A program made the translations under genes and the position numbers. From contig CALNZV010000019.1 of NCBI GenBank assembly GCA_942491115.1, positions 1-64,000 on the forward strand: 64,000 nt of DNA, written 5' to 3'. Below, in pieces: positions 55,850-64,000 of this stretch. The notes beneath the pieces are model-generated. The model did no database searches. It saw nothing but the letters and a program-made list of their open reading frames with translations, and was not told where the DNA came from. Positions within the stretch are counted from its first letter, which is position 1. Each line of letters opens with the position of its first letter. Source of the stretch: CALNZV01 sp942491115 (GTDB taxonomy: Bacteria > Desulfobacterota > Desulfobacteria > Desulfobacterales > UBA5852).

Positions 55850-56623
55850 CTAACGCCGTGGGTACCACACCCCCGCAGTTTGCAAATCCCCAAAAAAATA
55901 CTGGGCCAATGTGCAGGCGGCAATCGTGGCGGTTTCCGCCCTCATTATCCGGGGGCCAAGGGATACCGGTACAAACCCGCAATCCTGCGCCCGGCCGGCC
56001 TCTGCCTCGGAAAAACCGCCTTCCGGCCCTAAAACCAAGAGCACCCGATGGGGGGCATCCCTGTTTCCGGCCACGATATCCGGTCGTTCAAAGGGTTGAC
56101 GGGCCTCCTCCCAAAACAGAAATATACGGTCCCAATCGTTTGATGCCGACAGCAGGGCATCCCAGTCCATGGGATCATGGATCCGAGGAACGGTTGGCCG
56201 GCGACATTGTTTCACGGCCTCCCGTGCGATAGACCGCCAACGCTCGATCCGACGGTGCCAACGAGCGGCATCCGGCCTGGAGACGGACCGCTCTGAGATA
56301 AACGGCAGCCAGTCCGTTATCCCCAGTTCCGTCAGCTGCCGAACCAGTCCGTCCATTTTTTTGTCCTTCAGCAGCGCCTGGGCAATGCCGATAGTCCCTT
56401 CGGGGGGGACTGGGTGCCGGGAGACTCCCAGAATAGTCACCGTCACCTTTCGGGGAGAGAGGGACCGGATACGGGCGTCATAGGCCATACCGTCCCCGTC
56501 CAGCAGACCAATTCGATCGCCCGGCCCGAGCCGCAAAACGTTTCGGATGTGTTGAACGTCCCCGCCGTATATGGCCGGCTTGGGGCTTTGAAGCTCTTCG
56601 GCATCGATGAAAAAGAAACGCAT
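55850..56623 (-). CDS. rsmE: 16S rRNA (uracil-1498-N3) methyltransferase RsmE
   Basis: A SPOUT-fold methyltransferase of 257 residues. The N-terminal PUA-like domain (HIRNVLRLGPGDRIGLLDG) and the C-terminal SAM knot (LGPEGGFSEAE, then LGPRIMRAETA) are the family motifs. It modifies U1498 of 16S rRNA. AGGA sits upstream. It is convergent with mscS. Confidence 0.94.
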   Translation of the reverse strand: MRFFFIDAEELQSPKPAIYGGDVQHIRNVLRLGPGDRIGLLDGDGMAYDARIRSLSPRKVTVTILGVSRHPVPPEGTIGIAQALLKDKKMDGLVRQLTELGITDWLPFISERSVSRPDAARWHRRIERWRSIAREAVKQCRRPTVPRIHDPMDWDALLSASNDWDRIFLFWEEARQPFERPDIVAGNRDAPHRVLLVLGPEGGFSEAEAGRAQDCGFVPVSLGPRIMRAETATIAACTLAQYFFGDLQTAGVWYPRR

Positions 56624-56780
56624 ATGGATTTCCTGGTGAAGAAATATTGGCCTAACTGCCTTTTAATCAAGGAAATTCCAAAAGGCAAACGCCTTGACAC
56701 TTTTTTATTTAACGTGGTAACGATGTAAATTAAACTGCCAATTCGTAATGATCTGACGGCCCTTCCAGGGAGTAGGCAAC

Positions 56781-57518
56781 ATGAGCGAACATTCCCCCTT
56801 CTCGGATGAAACCGCTTCCGGCGAAAGCGACAAACACCCCATCATCGATCTGACCCAAACGGTCGATTCAATCACTCCGGAAACTGCGGATATCATCGAA
56901 CTGACCGACCGGATAGACGATTCGGAAGGGATTGTCGAACTGACCCATGTCATTGGGCCGGACGCTCTGGAACCCGAAGACTTCCCGTCCACGGAACCTC
57001 TTTTTTCCGATGACAGGCCGGAGACGGTCAGCGACACGTCCGTTTCCGATGCCGGACATCCGGCAGATACCGGCGACACCGCTTCAACCCCGGACGTCCC
57101 CGGGGAGGAAATCGCCTTTGGCGAACTTGCCTTCTCGGAAGCCGATTTAACGGACAGCTTCTCGGAAGAAATCTCCAACACCCTGGATTTTAATCTCGAT
57201 GCCGGTATCATGCCCGACACCGCTGAAGAGGCGGATCCCATGGATTTCAACTTCTCAGCAGGCGATTGGACCGAAGCGATTGACAGCGACGAGGCTGCCG
57301 TCACCCTCTCCGGCACGGAAACCCCCGGCAACCTTGTCGAGGTAGCCGGTCATGCCATCGATCCAGACCTGATTGAAGCTGCGGTCGAAAAAGTCATTCG
57401 ACGACGGTTTGCCGAAAAAATCGATCTGTTGATCGAAGCGGCCATCGAAAAAACGGTCGCCTCCGAGATCGAACGCCTCAAGAAGCGCCTCCTTGGCGAT
57501 GGAAATATAGCCGAATAA
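56781..57518 (+). CDS. Acidic disordered protein with a PopZ-like C-terminal region
   Basis: A 245-residue protein. The first about 185 residues are very acidic and low in hydrophobics, with three short repeated patterns (IIDLTQTVD, IIELTDRID, IVELTHVIG). The last about 60 residues form amphipathic helices (IEAAVEKVIRRRFAEKIDLL, then IEAAIEKTVASEIERLKKRL). An acidic disordered N-terminus plus a helical oligomerisation tail recalls PopZ, the polar organiser of Caulobacter, but this is a structural analogy. It precedes valS by about 116 bases on the same strand; AGGGAG precedes the ATG. Confidence 0.6.
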   Translation: MSEHSPFSDETASGESDKHPIIDLTQTVDSITPETADIIELTDRIDDSEGIVELTHVIGPDALEPEDFPSTEPLFSDDRPETVSDTSVSDAGHPADTGDTASTPDVPGEEIAFGELAFSEADLTDSFSEEISNTLDFNLDAGIMPDTAEEADPMDFNFSAGDWTEAIDSDEAAVTLSGTETPGNLVEVAGHAIDPDLIEAAVEKVIRRRFAEKIDLLIEAAIEKTVASEIERLKKRLLGDGNIAE

Positions 57519-57634
57519 CGCTGCTGCCGATGCCTTCCATCCAGTGACCCCTCTGGGACCCAACAAGACGAATCCTATCGCAGGAACACCGGGGATTATT
57601 CGCTAATCCCCGGTTCTATTGAGGAGAGACGACG

Positions 57635-60316
57635 ATGACTTCGATGCTTCTGGATAAAGGGTATGAGCCACAGGACGTGGAAAAACGCTGGTATCGGCAC
57701 TGGGAGGAGGAGGGGCTCTTTTCCGCAGCGGACCGTGATCCAAATCCAGCCTATGCCATCGTTATCCCTCCGCCAAACGTTACCGGTGTTCTCCACATGG
57801 GCCATGCCCTCAACATCACTCTACAGGACGTGCTGTGTCGCTACCGACGGCATCGAGGAGACAATGTGCTATGGATGCCGGGAACGGATCACGCGGGCAT
57901 TGCCACTCAAAACGTTGTCGAACGTAAACTCGCCGAAGAGGGAAAGGACCGGCACCAATTGGGTCGGGAGGCGTTTATCGACGCCGTTTGGAAATGGCGA
58001 GAAACGTACGGCAGCGCCATCATCAACCAGTTGAAACGTCTCGGCGCCAGTTGCGACTGGCCAAGGGAGCGCTTTACCATGGACGAGGGACTGTCCAAAG
58101 CGGTGCGGACGGTCTTCGTAAAACTCTACGAACAGGGGCTCATTTACCGGGGCCAGTACATCATCAACTGGTGCCACCGATGCAGCACGGCATTGGCGGA
58201 TCTTGAAGTAGAGCACGAGGAAATCGACGGGCACCTCTACCACATCAGCTATCCGTTTGCCGATGGCAGCGAGGGCCTGGTGGTTGCCACCACCAGACCG
58301 GAAACCATGCTTGGAGACACCGCTGTCGCGGTCAATCCCAACGACGAACGATACCGCCACTTGACCCAGACCTCGGTTGTGCTTCCCCTCATGAAGCGCG
58401 AGATTCCAATTATCCGTGATGATTATGTGGATATGGCCTTCGGGACCGGCGCCCTTAAGGTGACCCCGGCCCATGACCCCAACGATTTCGAGATCGGAAA
58501 CCGCCATCATCTCCCACGGGTAAAGGTGATCGGCGACGACGGACGGATGACCGATGCGTCCGGGCGCTTCGAAGGACTGGACCGCTTCGAATGCCGAAAG
58601 GCCGTGATCGAGGCCCTTGAGACTGACGGGCTGCTGCTCCGTATCGAACCCATTCGCCATGGAGTGGGCCACTGCTACCGGTGCAAAACGGTCATTGAGC
58701 CCAACCTGTCCAAGCAGTGGTTTATCAAAGTCAAACCTCTGGCTGAAAAGGCCATCGAAGCCGTGGAAACCGGGGCCACTCGAATCATTCCCGAGATGTG
58801 GACCCAGACCTATTTCGAGTGGATGGTCAACATCCGGGATTGGTGCATCTCCCGGCAGATCTGGTGGGGGCACCAGATCCCCGCCTGGACCTGCACCGGG
58901 TGCGGGCATGTGGTGGTGGCCATGGAGACGCCGGACGGATGCCCGGAGTGTGCCGGCAAAACGCTTGTACAGGAATCCGACGTTCTGGACACCTGGTTCA
59001 GCTCGGCCCTATGGCCGTTTTCGACCATGGGCTGGCCCGAGCAGACGCCCCTGCTGAAAACGTTCTACCCTACCGCCACCCTTGTCACCGGATTCGATAT
59101 TCTCTTCTTCTGGGTGGCCCGCATGATGATGATGGGCCTCCAATTCATGGGCGATGTTCCCTTTCGGGATGTCTATGTCCATGCCCTTGTCCGGGACGAG
59201 CACGGGAAGAAAATGAGCAAGTCCAAAGGCAACGTCATCGATCCTCTCAGCGTCATCGATACCTACGGCACCGATGCCTTCCGATTCACTTTGGCAGCCT
59301 TCGCCGCCCAGGGACGAGACATCAAGATGTCGGAAAGACGGGTCGAGGGCTATCGCCATTTCGTCAACAAGCTGTGGAATGCAGCACGGTTCTCCCTGAT
59401 GCATCTGGATACATCTGAGATGTTAGGCCAGGGTGATGCGCTGTCGGTTCCCGACCGTTGGATTCTCTCCCGCCTCCGGCAGGTCACCGATTCGGTGAGC
59501 GACGCCCTGGACCACTACCGGTTCAACGAGGCCGCCGCCGTCCTTTATCAGTTTGTCTGGCACGAGTTCTGCGACTGGTATCTCGAAACCTCCAAATCGG
59601 CCCTTTACGGTGCTGAAGGCGACGGCAGACAGCAGGCCGCCAAAGCCGTGCTGTGGCGGGTGCTTCGAGATTGCCTCGTACTGCTTCACCCCTTCGTTCC
59701 TTTCGTGACGGAGGAAATATGGAGTAAATTGCCCGGAACGGAAGGATCGATCATGAAGGCCGTCTTTCCCGCCGACGACGACACTCTCCATCCCCTGGCC
59801 CATGATCCTGATGCCGAAAAGGCCATGACCCGTCTGGTTGACGTGGTAACCGGTATCCGGAACATTAGAGGAGAAATGAATCTGCCTCCCGCCCTCAAGC
59901 TCAATGCCCGGGTTCAGTCCGACGATGCAGACCTGCGGCGGACGGTTGACAGCTACGGCGATCTCGTAAAGACACTTGCCCGACTGGACCATCTTGCCGT
60001 GGAACCCATTGGTGAAAAACCCAAGGCATCGGCGACGTCCATTGTGGACGGGGCCATGCTTTTCGTGCCCCTGGAAGGGGTGATCGATCTGGATCAGGAA
60101 GCTCAGCGGTTAAGCAAGGAAATCGGCAAAGTGGATGCCGAACTGTCGAAGATCTCAAGGAAGCTGGAAAACGCCCAGTTTCTGAGCAAGGCGCCTGCTG
60201 ATGTGGTGGCCAAGGTCAAGGATCAGCACCGGGGACTCACGGAAAAACGGGACCGACTGGATGCCAACCTTCAGAAAATCGCCGCCCTTTCCGGGACCAA
60301 CGGCAGCACGGCATAG
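57635..60316 (+). CDS. valS: Valyl-tRNA synthetase
   Basis: Charges tRNA-Val. The 893-residue protein has the class I HMGH motif (54-57, in GVLHMGHALN), the editing domain with TTRPETMLGDTAVAV, the KMSKSKGN loop (about 526), an anticodon-binding domain and a C-terminal coiled-coil arm (LDQEAQRLSKEIGKVDAELS). The start follows GAGGAGAG. Confidence 0.97.
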   Translation: MTSMLLDKGYEPQDVEKRWYRHWEEEGLFSAADRDPNPAYAIVIPPPNVTGVLHMGHALNITLQDVLCRYRRHRGDNVLWMPGTDHAGIATQNVVERKLAEEGKDRHQLGREAFIDAVWKWRETYGSAIINQLKRLGASCDWPRERFTMDEGLSKAVRTVFVKLYEQGLIYRGQYIINWCHRCSTALADLEVEHEEIDGHLYHISYPFADGSEGLVVATTRPETMLGDTAVAVNPNDERYRHLTQTSVVLPLMKREIPIIRDDYVDMAFGTGALKVTPAHDPNDFEIGNRHHLPRVKVIGDDGRMTDASGRFEGLDRFECRKAVIEALETDGLLLRIEPIRHGVGHCYRCKTVIEPNLSKQWFIKVKPLAEKAIEAVETGATRIIPEMWTQTYFEWMVNIRDWCISRQIWWGHQIPAWTCTGCGHVVVAMETPDGCPECAGKTLVQESDVLDTWFSSALWPFSTMGWPEQTPLLKTFYPTATLVTGFDILFFWVARMMMMGLQFMGDVPFRDVYVHALVRDEHGKKMSKSKGNVIDPLSVIDTYGTDAFRFTLAAFAAQGRDIKMSERRVEGYRHFVNKLWNAARFSLMHLDTSEMLGQGDALSVPDRWILSRLRQVTDSVSDALDHYRFNEAAAVLYQFVWHEFCDWYLETSKSALYGAEGDGRQQAAKAVLWRVLRDCLVLLHPFVPFVTEEIWSKLPGTEGSIMKAVFPADDDTLHPLAHDPDAEKAMTRLVDVVTGIRNIRGEMNLPPALKLNARVQSDDADLRRTVDSYGDLVKTLARLDHLAVEPIGEKPKASATSIVDGAMLFVPLEGVIDLDQEAQRLSKEIGKVDAELSKISRKLENAQFLSKAPADVVAKVKDQHRGLTEKRDRLDANLQKIAALSGTNGSTA

Positions 60317-60346
60317 AGGCGTCCGCAGCGGAGGGATGGGGCACAG

Positions 60347-61198
60347 ATGGACGAACTGAACAGAGAAATACCGTCGGTAACGAAACTGCTTCGGCTCGCA
60401 TTGGAAGAGGATATCGGCACTGGAGACGTGACCACCGATGCCATCATTTCGTCCCATGCCCACGGAACGGCAGAAATCGTGGCCAAGGCCCCCCTCGTTC
60501 TCGCCGGCGTGACACTGGCCGAGGCCGTCTTCCGGGCGCTGGACCCCCAAGTGACGTTTTCCCCCCATCACCGGGACGGGGATCGCCTGGTGCCGGGAGA
60601 TACTGTCTGCCGAATATCCGGGCGGCTGAGGGCATTGCTCACGGGGGAGCGGACGGCTCTCAACTTTCTCCAGAGGCTCTCCGGGATCGCCACCCACGTT
60701 CACGACTATATGACGTTATTGGGCGACCGGTCGGTTCGCCTCGTGGACACCCGAAAAACCATTCCCGGCTGGCGGGTACTCGAAAAATACGCGGTTCGGA
60801 TCGGGGGCGCCTTCAATCACCGAATGAGCCTAAGCGACGGCATTCTCATCAAAGACAATCATATTGCCGCGGCCGGCGGAATCAGGGAGGCGGTAGACGC
60901 GGTGCGTCGTTTCCGAAGCCATCTCCTTCGCATCGAGATCGAAGTCACCGACATCGAGGAGGTCGAGGAAGCCGTGGCCGCCGGCGCCGATGTGATCATG
61001 CTGGACAACATGTCATTGGAGCAAATCCGCAAATCCGCAGACCTGATCAAGGGAAAAGCACTCGTTGAGGTTTCCGGAGGGGTGACCCGCGACCAGTTGG
61101 CCGACCTCGTCGACGCGGGCGTAGACATCATCTCCTCGGGCGCCCTCACCCATTCGGCCGTTTCCGTAGACATCAGCATGTCCGTCAGGGAGGACTGA
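60347..61198 (+). CDS. nadC: Nicotinate-nucleotide (quinolinate) phosphoribosyltransferase
   Basis: Makes nicotinate mononucleotide from quinolinate and PRPP in NAD synthesis. The 283-residue protein has EEDIGTGDVTTDA at the N-terminus, RTALNFLQRLSGIAT, VDTRKTIPGWR, the lysine loop (LIKDNHIAAAGG) and VEVSGGV. It follows valS by 30 bases. Confidence 0.95.
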   Translation: MDELNREIPSVTKLLRLALEEDIGTGDVTTDAIISSHAHGTAEIVAKAPLVLAGVTLAEAVFRALDPQVTFSPHHRDGDRLVPGDTVCRISGRLRALLTGERTALNFLQRLSGIATHVHDYMTLLGDRSVRLVDTRKTIPGWRVLEKYAVRIGGAFNHRMSLSDGILIKDNHIAAAGGIREAVDAVRRFRSHLLRIEIEVTDIEEVEEAVAAGADVIMLDNMSLEQIRKSADLIKGKALVEVSGGVTRDQLADLVDAGVDIISSGALTHSAVSVDISMSVRED

Positions 61199-61245
61199 CC
61201 TCGGACCGGCAGGTCCCAGGGGCACTGCCGCCGGTCGCATCATCC

Positions 61246-62223
61246 ATGCTACCCATCCGCGACAACATCACTTCGAAGAATGTCCCCGTTGTCAACCACC
61301 TGCTGATCGGCATCAATGTCCTGGTCTTTCTCGTCCAACTGGCCCAGGGCAGCGGCCCTCACCCGTTCGCCGCCGTCTACGGCCTCGTACCGGGGCGGTT
61401 TTTCACACCCGATGGAGTCGCCGACATCGGCTTCTGGCGACATGCGCCGACCCTCGTAACGTTCATGTTTCTCCATGGCGGTTTCTCCCACATCATTGGC
61501 AACATGCTCTTCCTTTATATATTCGGGGACAATGTGGAAGATCGCCTCGGCCCGCTGCGCTACCTCCTTTTTTACCTGGCCGGCGGCATTCTGTCGGGAC
61601 TCACCCAAATGGTCATGAATATCCACTCCCAGATACCGATCATCGGTGCCAGCGGGGCCGTCTCGGGTGTCATGGGAGCCTATGTGATCCTGCATCCAGG
61701 TGCCAAGATCCTCACCCTTGTCCCCATCATCATCATTCCCTGGATGGTGGACATTCCGGCCGCCTTTTTTGTCGGCATCTGGTTTATTTTTCAGTTCATC
61801 AATGCCGCGGGATCCTCCGGTGCCGCCGGCGGAGTGGCGTGGTGGGCCCATATCGGCGGATTTCTTTTTGGAATGGTTCTGTTAAAAGTGAGCTTGATGT
61901 TGCCGGAAACCGGGCTGTCGAAACGTCTCAGGCCCGCAACCGCCCGGAGAACATCCCACCGCCTCCAAGTGGTTCGGCCCGATGCCCCCGGAGAAAACGA
62001 CCCCCATCTCTACGGAACGCTTCATTTGACCCCTTTCGAGGCCCTGACCGGGGCGCGGAAGATGGTCACCGTCTCCCGGGGAATAAATTCCAGGCAGCTC
62101 CGGGTCACCGTGCCGGCCGGCATCAAGTCGGGAAGTTCTCTGAGACTCCGGGGGCAGGGGAAGACGCTCCCGGACGGAACCCGGGGGGACCTGTATCTGA
62201 GAATCGAATGGGATCGCTCGTAG
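61246..62223 (+). CDS. Rhomboid intramembrane protease fused to a DnaJ C-terminal domain
   Basis: A 325-residue protein. Residues 1-215 are a rhomboid membrane protease: HGGFSHIIGNMLFLYIFG, catalytic Ser136 in GASGAVSG, His202 in AHIGGFLFG. After a linker, residues about 256-322 match the DnaJ C-terminal substrate-binding domain: LHLTPFEALTGARKMVTV, LRVTVPAGIKSGSSLRLRGQ, GDLYLRIE. No J domain or Cys-rich zinc region is present. Fusing a protease to a client-binding domain suggests delivery of substrates; the topology and targets are unknown. Confidence 0.88.
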   Translation: MLPIRDNITSKNVPVVNHLLIGINVLVFLVQLAQGSGPHPFAAVYGLVPGRFFTPDGVADIGFWRHAPTLVTFMFLHGGFSHIIGNMLFLYIFGDNVEDRLGPLRYLLFYLAGGILSGLTQMVMNIHSQIPIIGASGAVSGVMGAYVILHPGAKILTLVPIIIIPWMVDIPAAFFVGIWFIFQFINAAGSSGAAGGVAWWAHIGGFLFGMVLLKVSLMLPETGLSKRLRPATARRTSHRLQVVRPDAPGENDPHLYGTLHLTPFEALTGARKMVTVSRGINSRQLRVTVPAGIKSGSSLRLRGQGKTLPDGTRGDLYLRIEWDRS

Positions 62224-62240
62224 GACCTGCTCTTTTGGGG

Positions 62241-63164
62241 TTATTCGACCAGTTGGATGGTCACCTGATTTCTGCCTCCCTGTTTGGAGGCATACATGGC
62301 AACGTCCGCCCGCCTGATAAACCCTGTCAGTTCCTCGTTGGAATCGTACTGGGTGGCTCCGATGCTGACGGTCACCTTCACCTCTTCGTCGGGCCTCGGA
62401 TAAAAGCGCTCGTTTTCGACTGCCGAACGAATACGCTCGGCAACCGTCTCCGCCTCTTCGGCGGTGGTCTCCGGAAGAATGACGGTGAACTCTTCACCAC
62501 CGTATCGATAGGCCGTGTCCAGCTTTCTGAGGCAGGATTCGATGATCTGAGCCAATCGCATCAGAACCTTGTCACCCTCCAGATGGCCGTAGGTGTCGTT
62601 GTAGCGCTTGAAGTGATCGATATCCATCAACATTAAAGACAGCGGGGGATTGTAGCGAATGGTCCGGTCCACTTCCTGGGCAAGCTGGTTGTAGAAGTGC
62701 CGCGAGTTGAAGAGTTTGGTCAGGCCGTCGGTGGTGGCAAGTCGCTGCAGTTGCTCTAGCATCTTCACCCGCTCCTGGGTGAGCTGCCGCTCTTTCAGTA
62801 CTCTCCGCAACCGGAGAAGCAGTTCTGCGAACCTAACGGGTTTGAAAAGGAAGTCGCTCGCCCCCTTGCTGATGGCCTCCTCATATGAATATTCGGCACT
62901 GTAACCGGTGATGACGATCACATCCACTTCATATTTTTTCTTTATCCGGTCGGTCAATTCAAGACCGTCCATACCCGGGAGGGAGATGTCCGTAATGACG
63001 ACGTCCGGTTCCTGTTCGGCCATCATTGCCAGAGCATCTTCGGCGCTTGCAGCGGATTGGGCATCAAATCCGGACATGCCGATAAACTCGTGCATGGTGG
63101 TCCGTATTCCGGAATCGTCATCCACAATGAGAATACGGCTGTCAGAGGATGAATCGGCTGTCAT
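62241..63164 (-). CDS. Response regulator diguanylate cyclase (REC-GGDEF)
   Basis: A 307-residue protein with an N-terminal receiver domain (acidic DDD at 15-17, phospho-acceptor Asp59 in DVVITDIS, conserved Lys in LFKPV) and a C-terminal GGDEF domain (DHFKRYNDTYGHLEGD, catalytic GGEEF near 217). The RxxD inhibitory I-site is intact five residues ahead (RKLDTAYRYGGEEF). It should make cyclic di-GMP on phosphorylation with product feedback. No cognate kinase is adjacent. Confidence 0.95.
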   Translation of the reverse strand: MTADSSSDSRILIVDDDSGIRTTMHEFIGMSGFDAQSAASAEDALAMMAEQEPDVVITDISLPGMDGLELTDRIKKKYEVDVIVITGYSAEYSYEEAISKGASDFLFKPVRFAELLLRLRRVLKERQLTQERVKMLEQLQRLATTDGLTKLFNSRHFYNQLAQEVDRTIRYNPPLSLMLMDIDHFKRYNDTYGHLEGDKVLMRLAQIIESCLRKLDTAYRYGGEEFTVILPETTAEEAETVAERIRSAVENERFYPRPDEEVKVTVSIGATQYDSNEELTGFIRRADVAMYASKQGGRNQVTIQLVE

Positions 63165-63477
63165 TGCTGGTTTCCATTCCTAAAGATGCCGCGGATCGGC
63201 TTGACATCAATAAAAACAATCTGATAAAAAGTTTTTCTTTAATATTAAGGCGTTAATATAATTGAGAAGGGAAATCGTGTCAACCGGCTTTTCGTCCCGT
63301 ACATCCGCCGGACCACCATCACGCTGCCCGCCGTCACAACCCGTCACACCCACTTTGCACGCCGGCACCCGAAGTGTCCTCCGGAATCGGCCCGTCGCGC
63401 CACCCGCAGATGACAGACGACGGGAAATGGGGGGGTGCAGGGGAGAAAACCGGCAGCCTTCCAAGAAGCGAGAATCA
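63165..63477. other. Divergent intergenic region between GGDEF gene and lepA
   Basis: About 310 bases without a gene. The left part is AT-rich (around 63210-63270), suitable for promoters of both flanking genes; no distinct element is secure. Confidence 0.45.
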
Positions 63478-64000
63478 ATGGACCACCTTCGAAATTTCAG
63501 CATCATCGCCCACATCGACCATGGGAAATCCACCCTATCGGACCGGCTCATCCAATCCAGCGGAATTGTCTCCGATCGGGATTTCAAGGACCAGATCCTT
63601 GACTCCATGGATATCGAGCGGGAAAGAGGCATCACCATCAAAAGCCAGACCGTATGCATCCCATACAGAGCCGAGGACGGCAAGGAATATGTCCTCAACC
63701 TCATCGACACCCCCGGCCATGTGGATTTTACCTATGAGGTATCCCGCGCCCTGGCCTCCTGTGAGGGGGCGCTGCTACTGATCGATGCCAGCCAGGGAGT
63801 GGAAGCCCAAACCCTGGCCAATCTCTACCTGGCCCTGGAGCACGACCTTGAGATCATTCCGGTCATCAATAAAATCGATTTGCCCTCGGCGGACATCGAA
63901 CGGGTAAAAGGAGAAATCGAGGAAGATCTGGGCCTGGACCCGGAAACGGCAATCCTGGTCTCGGCCAAAGAGGGTACGGGTATCGAGGGGGTCTTCGAAG
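63478..64000 (+). CDS. lepA: Elongation factor 4 (LepA), N-terminal part
   Basis: The start MDHLRNFSIIAHIDHGKSTL begins at ATG 63478-63480 and continues past the window end. G domain motifs: P-loop AHIDHGKST, switch I (DIERERGITIKSQTV), DTPGHVDF and NKIDLPSADIERV. The last residue visible is about 174 of roughly 600. LepA is a ribosomal GTPase that acts in initiation or back-translocation. Confidence 0.95.
   Translation, partial: MDHLRNFSIIAHIDHGKSTLSDRLIQSSGIVSDRDFKDQILDSMDIERERGITIKSQTVCIPYRAEDGKEYVLNLIDTPGHVDFTYEVSRALASCEGALLLIDASQGVEAQTLANLYLALEHDLEIIPVINKIDLPSADIERVKGEIEEDLGLDPETAILVSAKEGTGIEGVFE

Overview
The window looks like chromosomal DNA of a Gram-negative anaerobe of the Desulfobacterota (a sulfate-reducer type such as Desulfobacterales). 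Three things point there: the siroheme-dependent haem pathway (AhbC, AhbD and zinc-type HemB in one cluster), a Gram-negative type IV pilus minor-pilin cluster, and the rpsB-tsf-pyrH-frr-uppS-cdsA-dxr-rseP gene order. The genus cannot be fixed from sequence alone.

Layout. 1-4.1 kb: an accessory AT-rich stretch with a frameshifted ISL3-type transposase, an orphan 734-residue protein and a gene-free AT-rich gap. 4.1-17.3 kb (minus): a type IV pilus minor-pilin/tip-adhesin operon (fimT-pilV-pilW-pilX-pilY1-small protein-DUF4124 protein). It sits behind a good sigma-54 promoter candidate and is dominated by a 3347-residue PilY1-like protein carrying eight near-identical 345-bp Calx-beta repeats. 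17.5-32.1 kb (minus): housekeeping genes, namely purL/purQ with a PurS-like region fused to PurL, rseP-dxr-cdsA-uppS-frr-pyrH-tsf-rpsB, and prmC-prfA-rpmE-rho. 32.6-38.7 kb: a CCA-adding-type nucleotidyltransferase, adk, rpsU, folC, tRNA-Arg(CCG), a DJ-1/PfpI protein and a CheR-like methyltransferase.

38.8-44.6 kb (plus): a tight operon of a ClpX-like AAA+ ATPase, ahbC, hemB, ahbD and a CBS-ACT protein. The ATPase overlaps ahbC by ATGA and ahbD overlaps the CBS-ACT gene the same way, so the ATPase and a sensor protein are tied to haem synthesis. 44.6-46.7 kb (minus): two nucleotide-sugar epimerases. 47.1-48.2 kb (plus): a MoaD/ThiS-like protein and an E1-like (ThiF/MoeB) activating enzyme. 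48.2-54.3 kb: a less orderly stretch with two decayed gene remnants, a TPR-like protein and a minus-strand pair (class III aminotransferase plus ALDH7-type dehydrogenase) that fits lysine epsilon-amino catabolism. 54.3-64 kb: tRNA-Phe(GAA), MscS, RsmE, an acidic protein with a PopZ-like C-terminus, valS, nadC, a rhomboid-DnaJ C-terminal fusion, a response-regulator diguanylate cyclase and the start of lepA.

The most unusual items are the giant repeat-expanded PilY1 with MopE-type motifs, the rhomboid-DnaJC fusion, the AAA+ ATPase coupled to haem genes, the duplicated-PurS/PurL fusion, the PopZ-like acidic protein, and a chimeric remnant joining an ABC binding-protein fragment to a CheW tail. 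No CRISPR array, phage or complete mobile element was seen.
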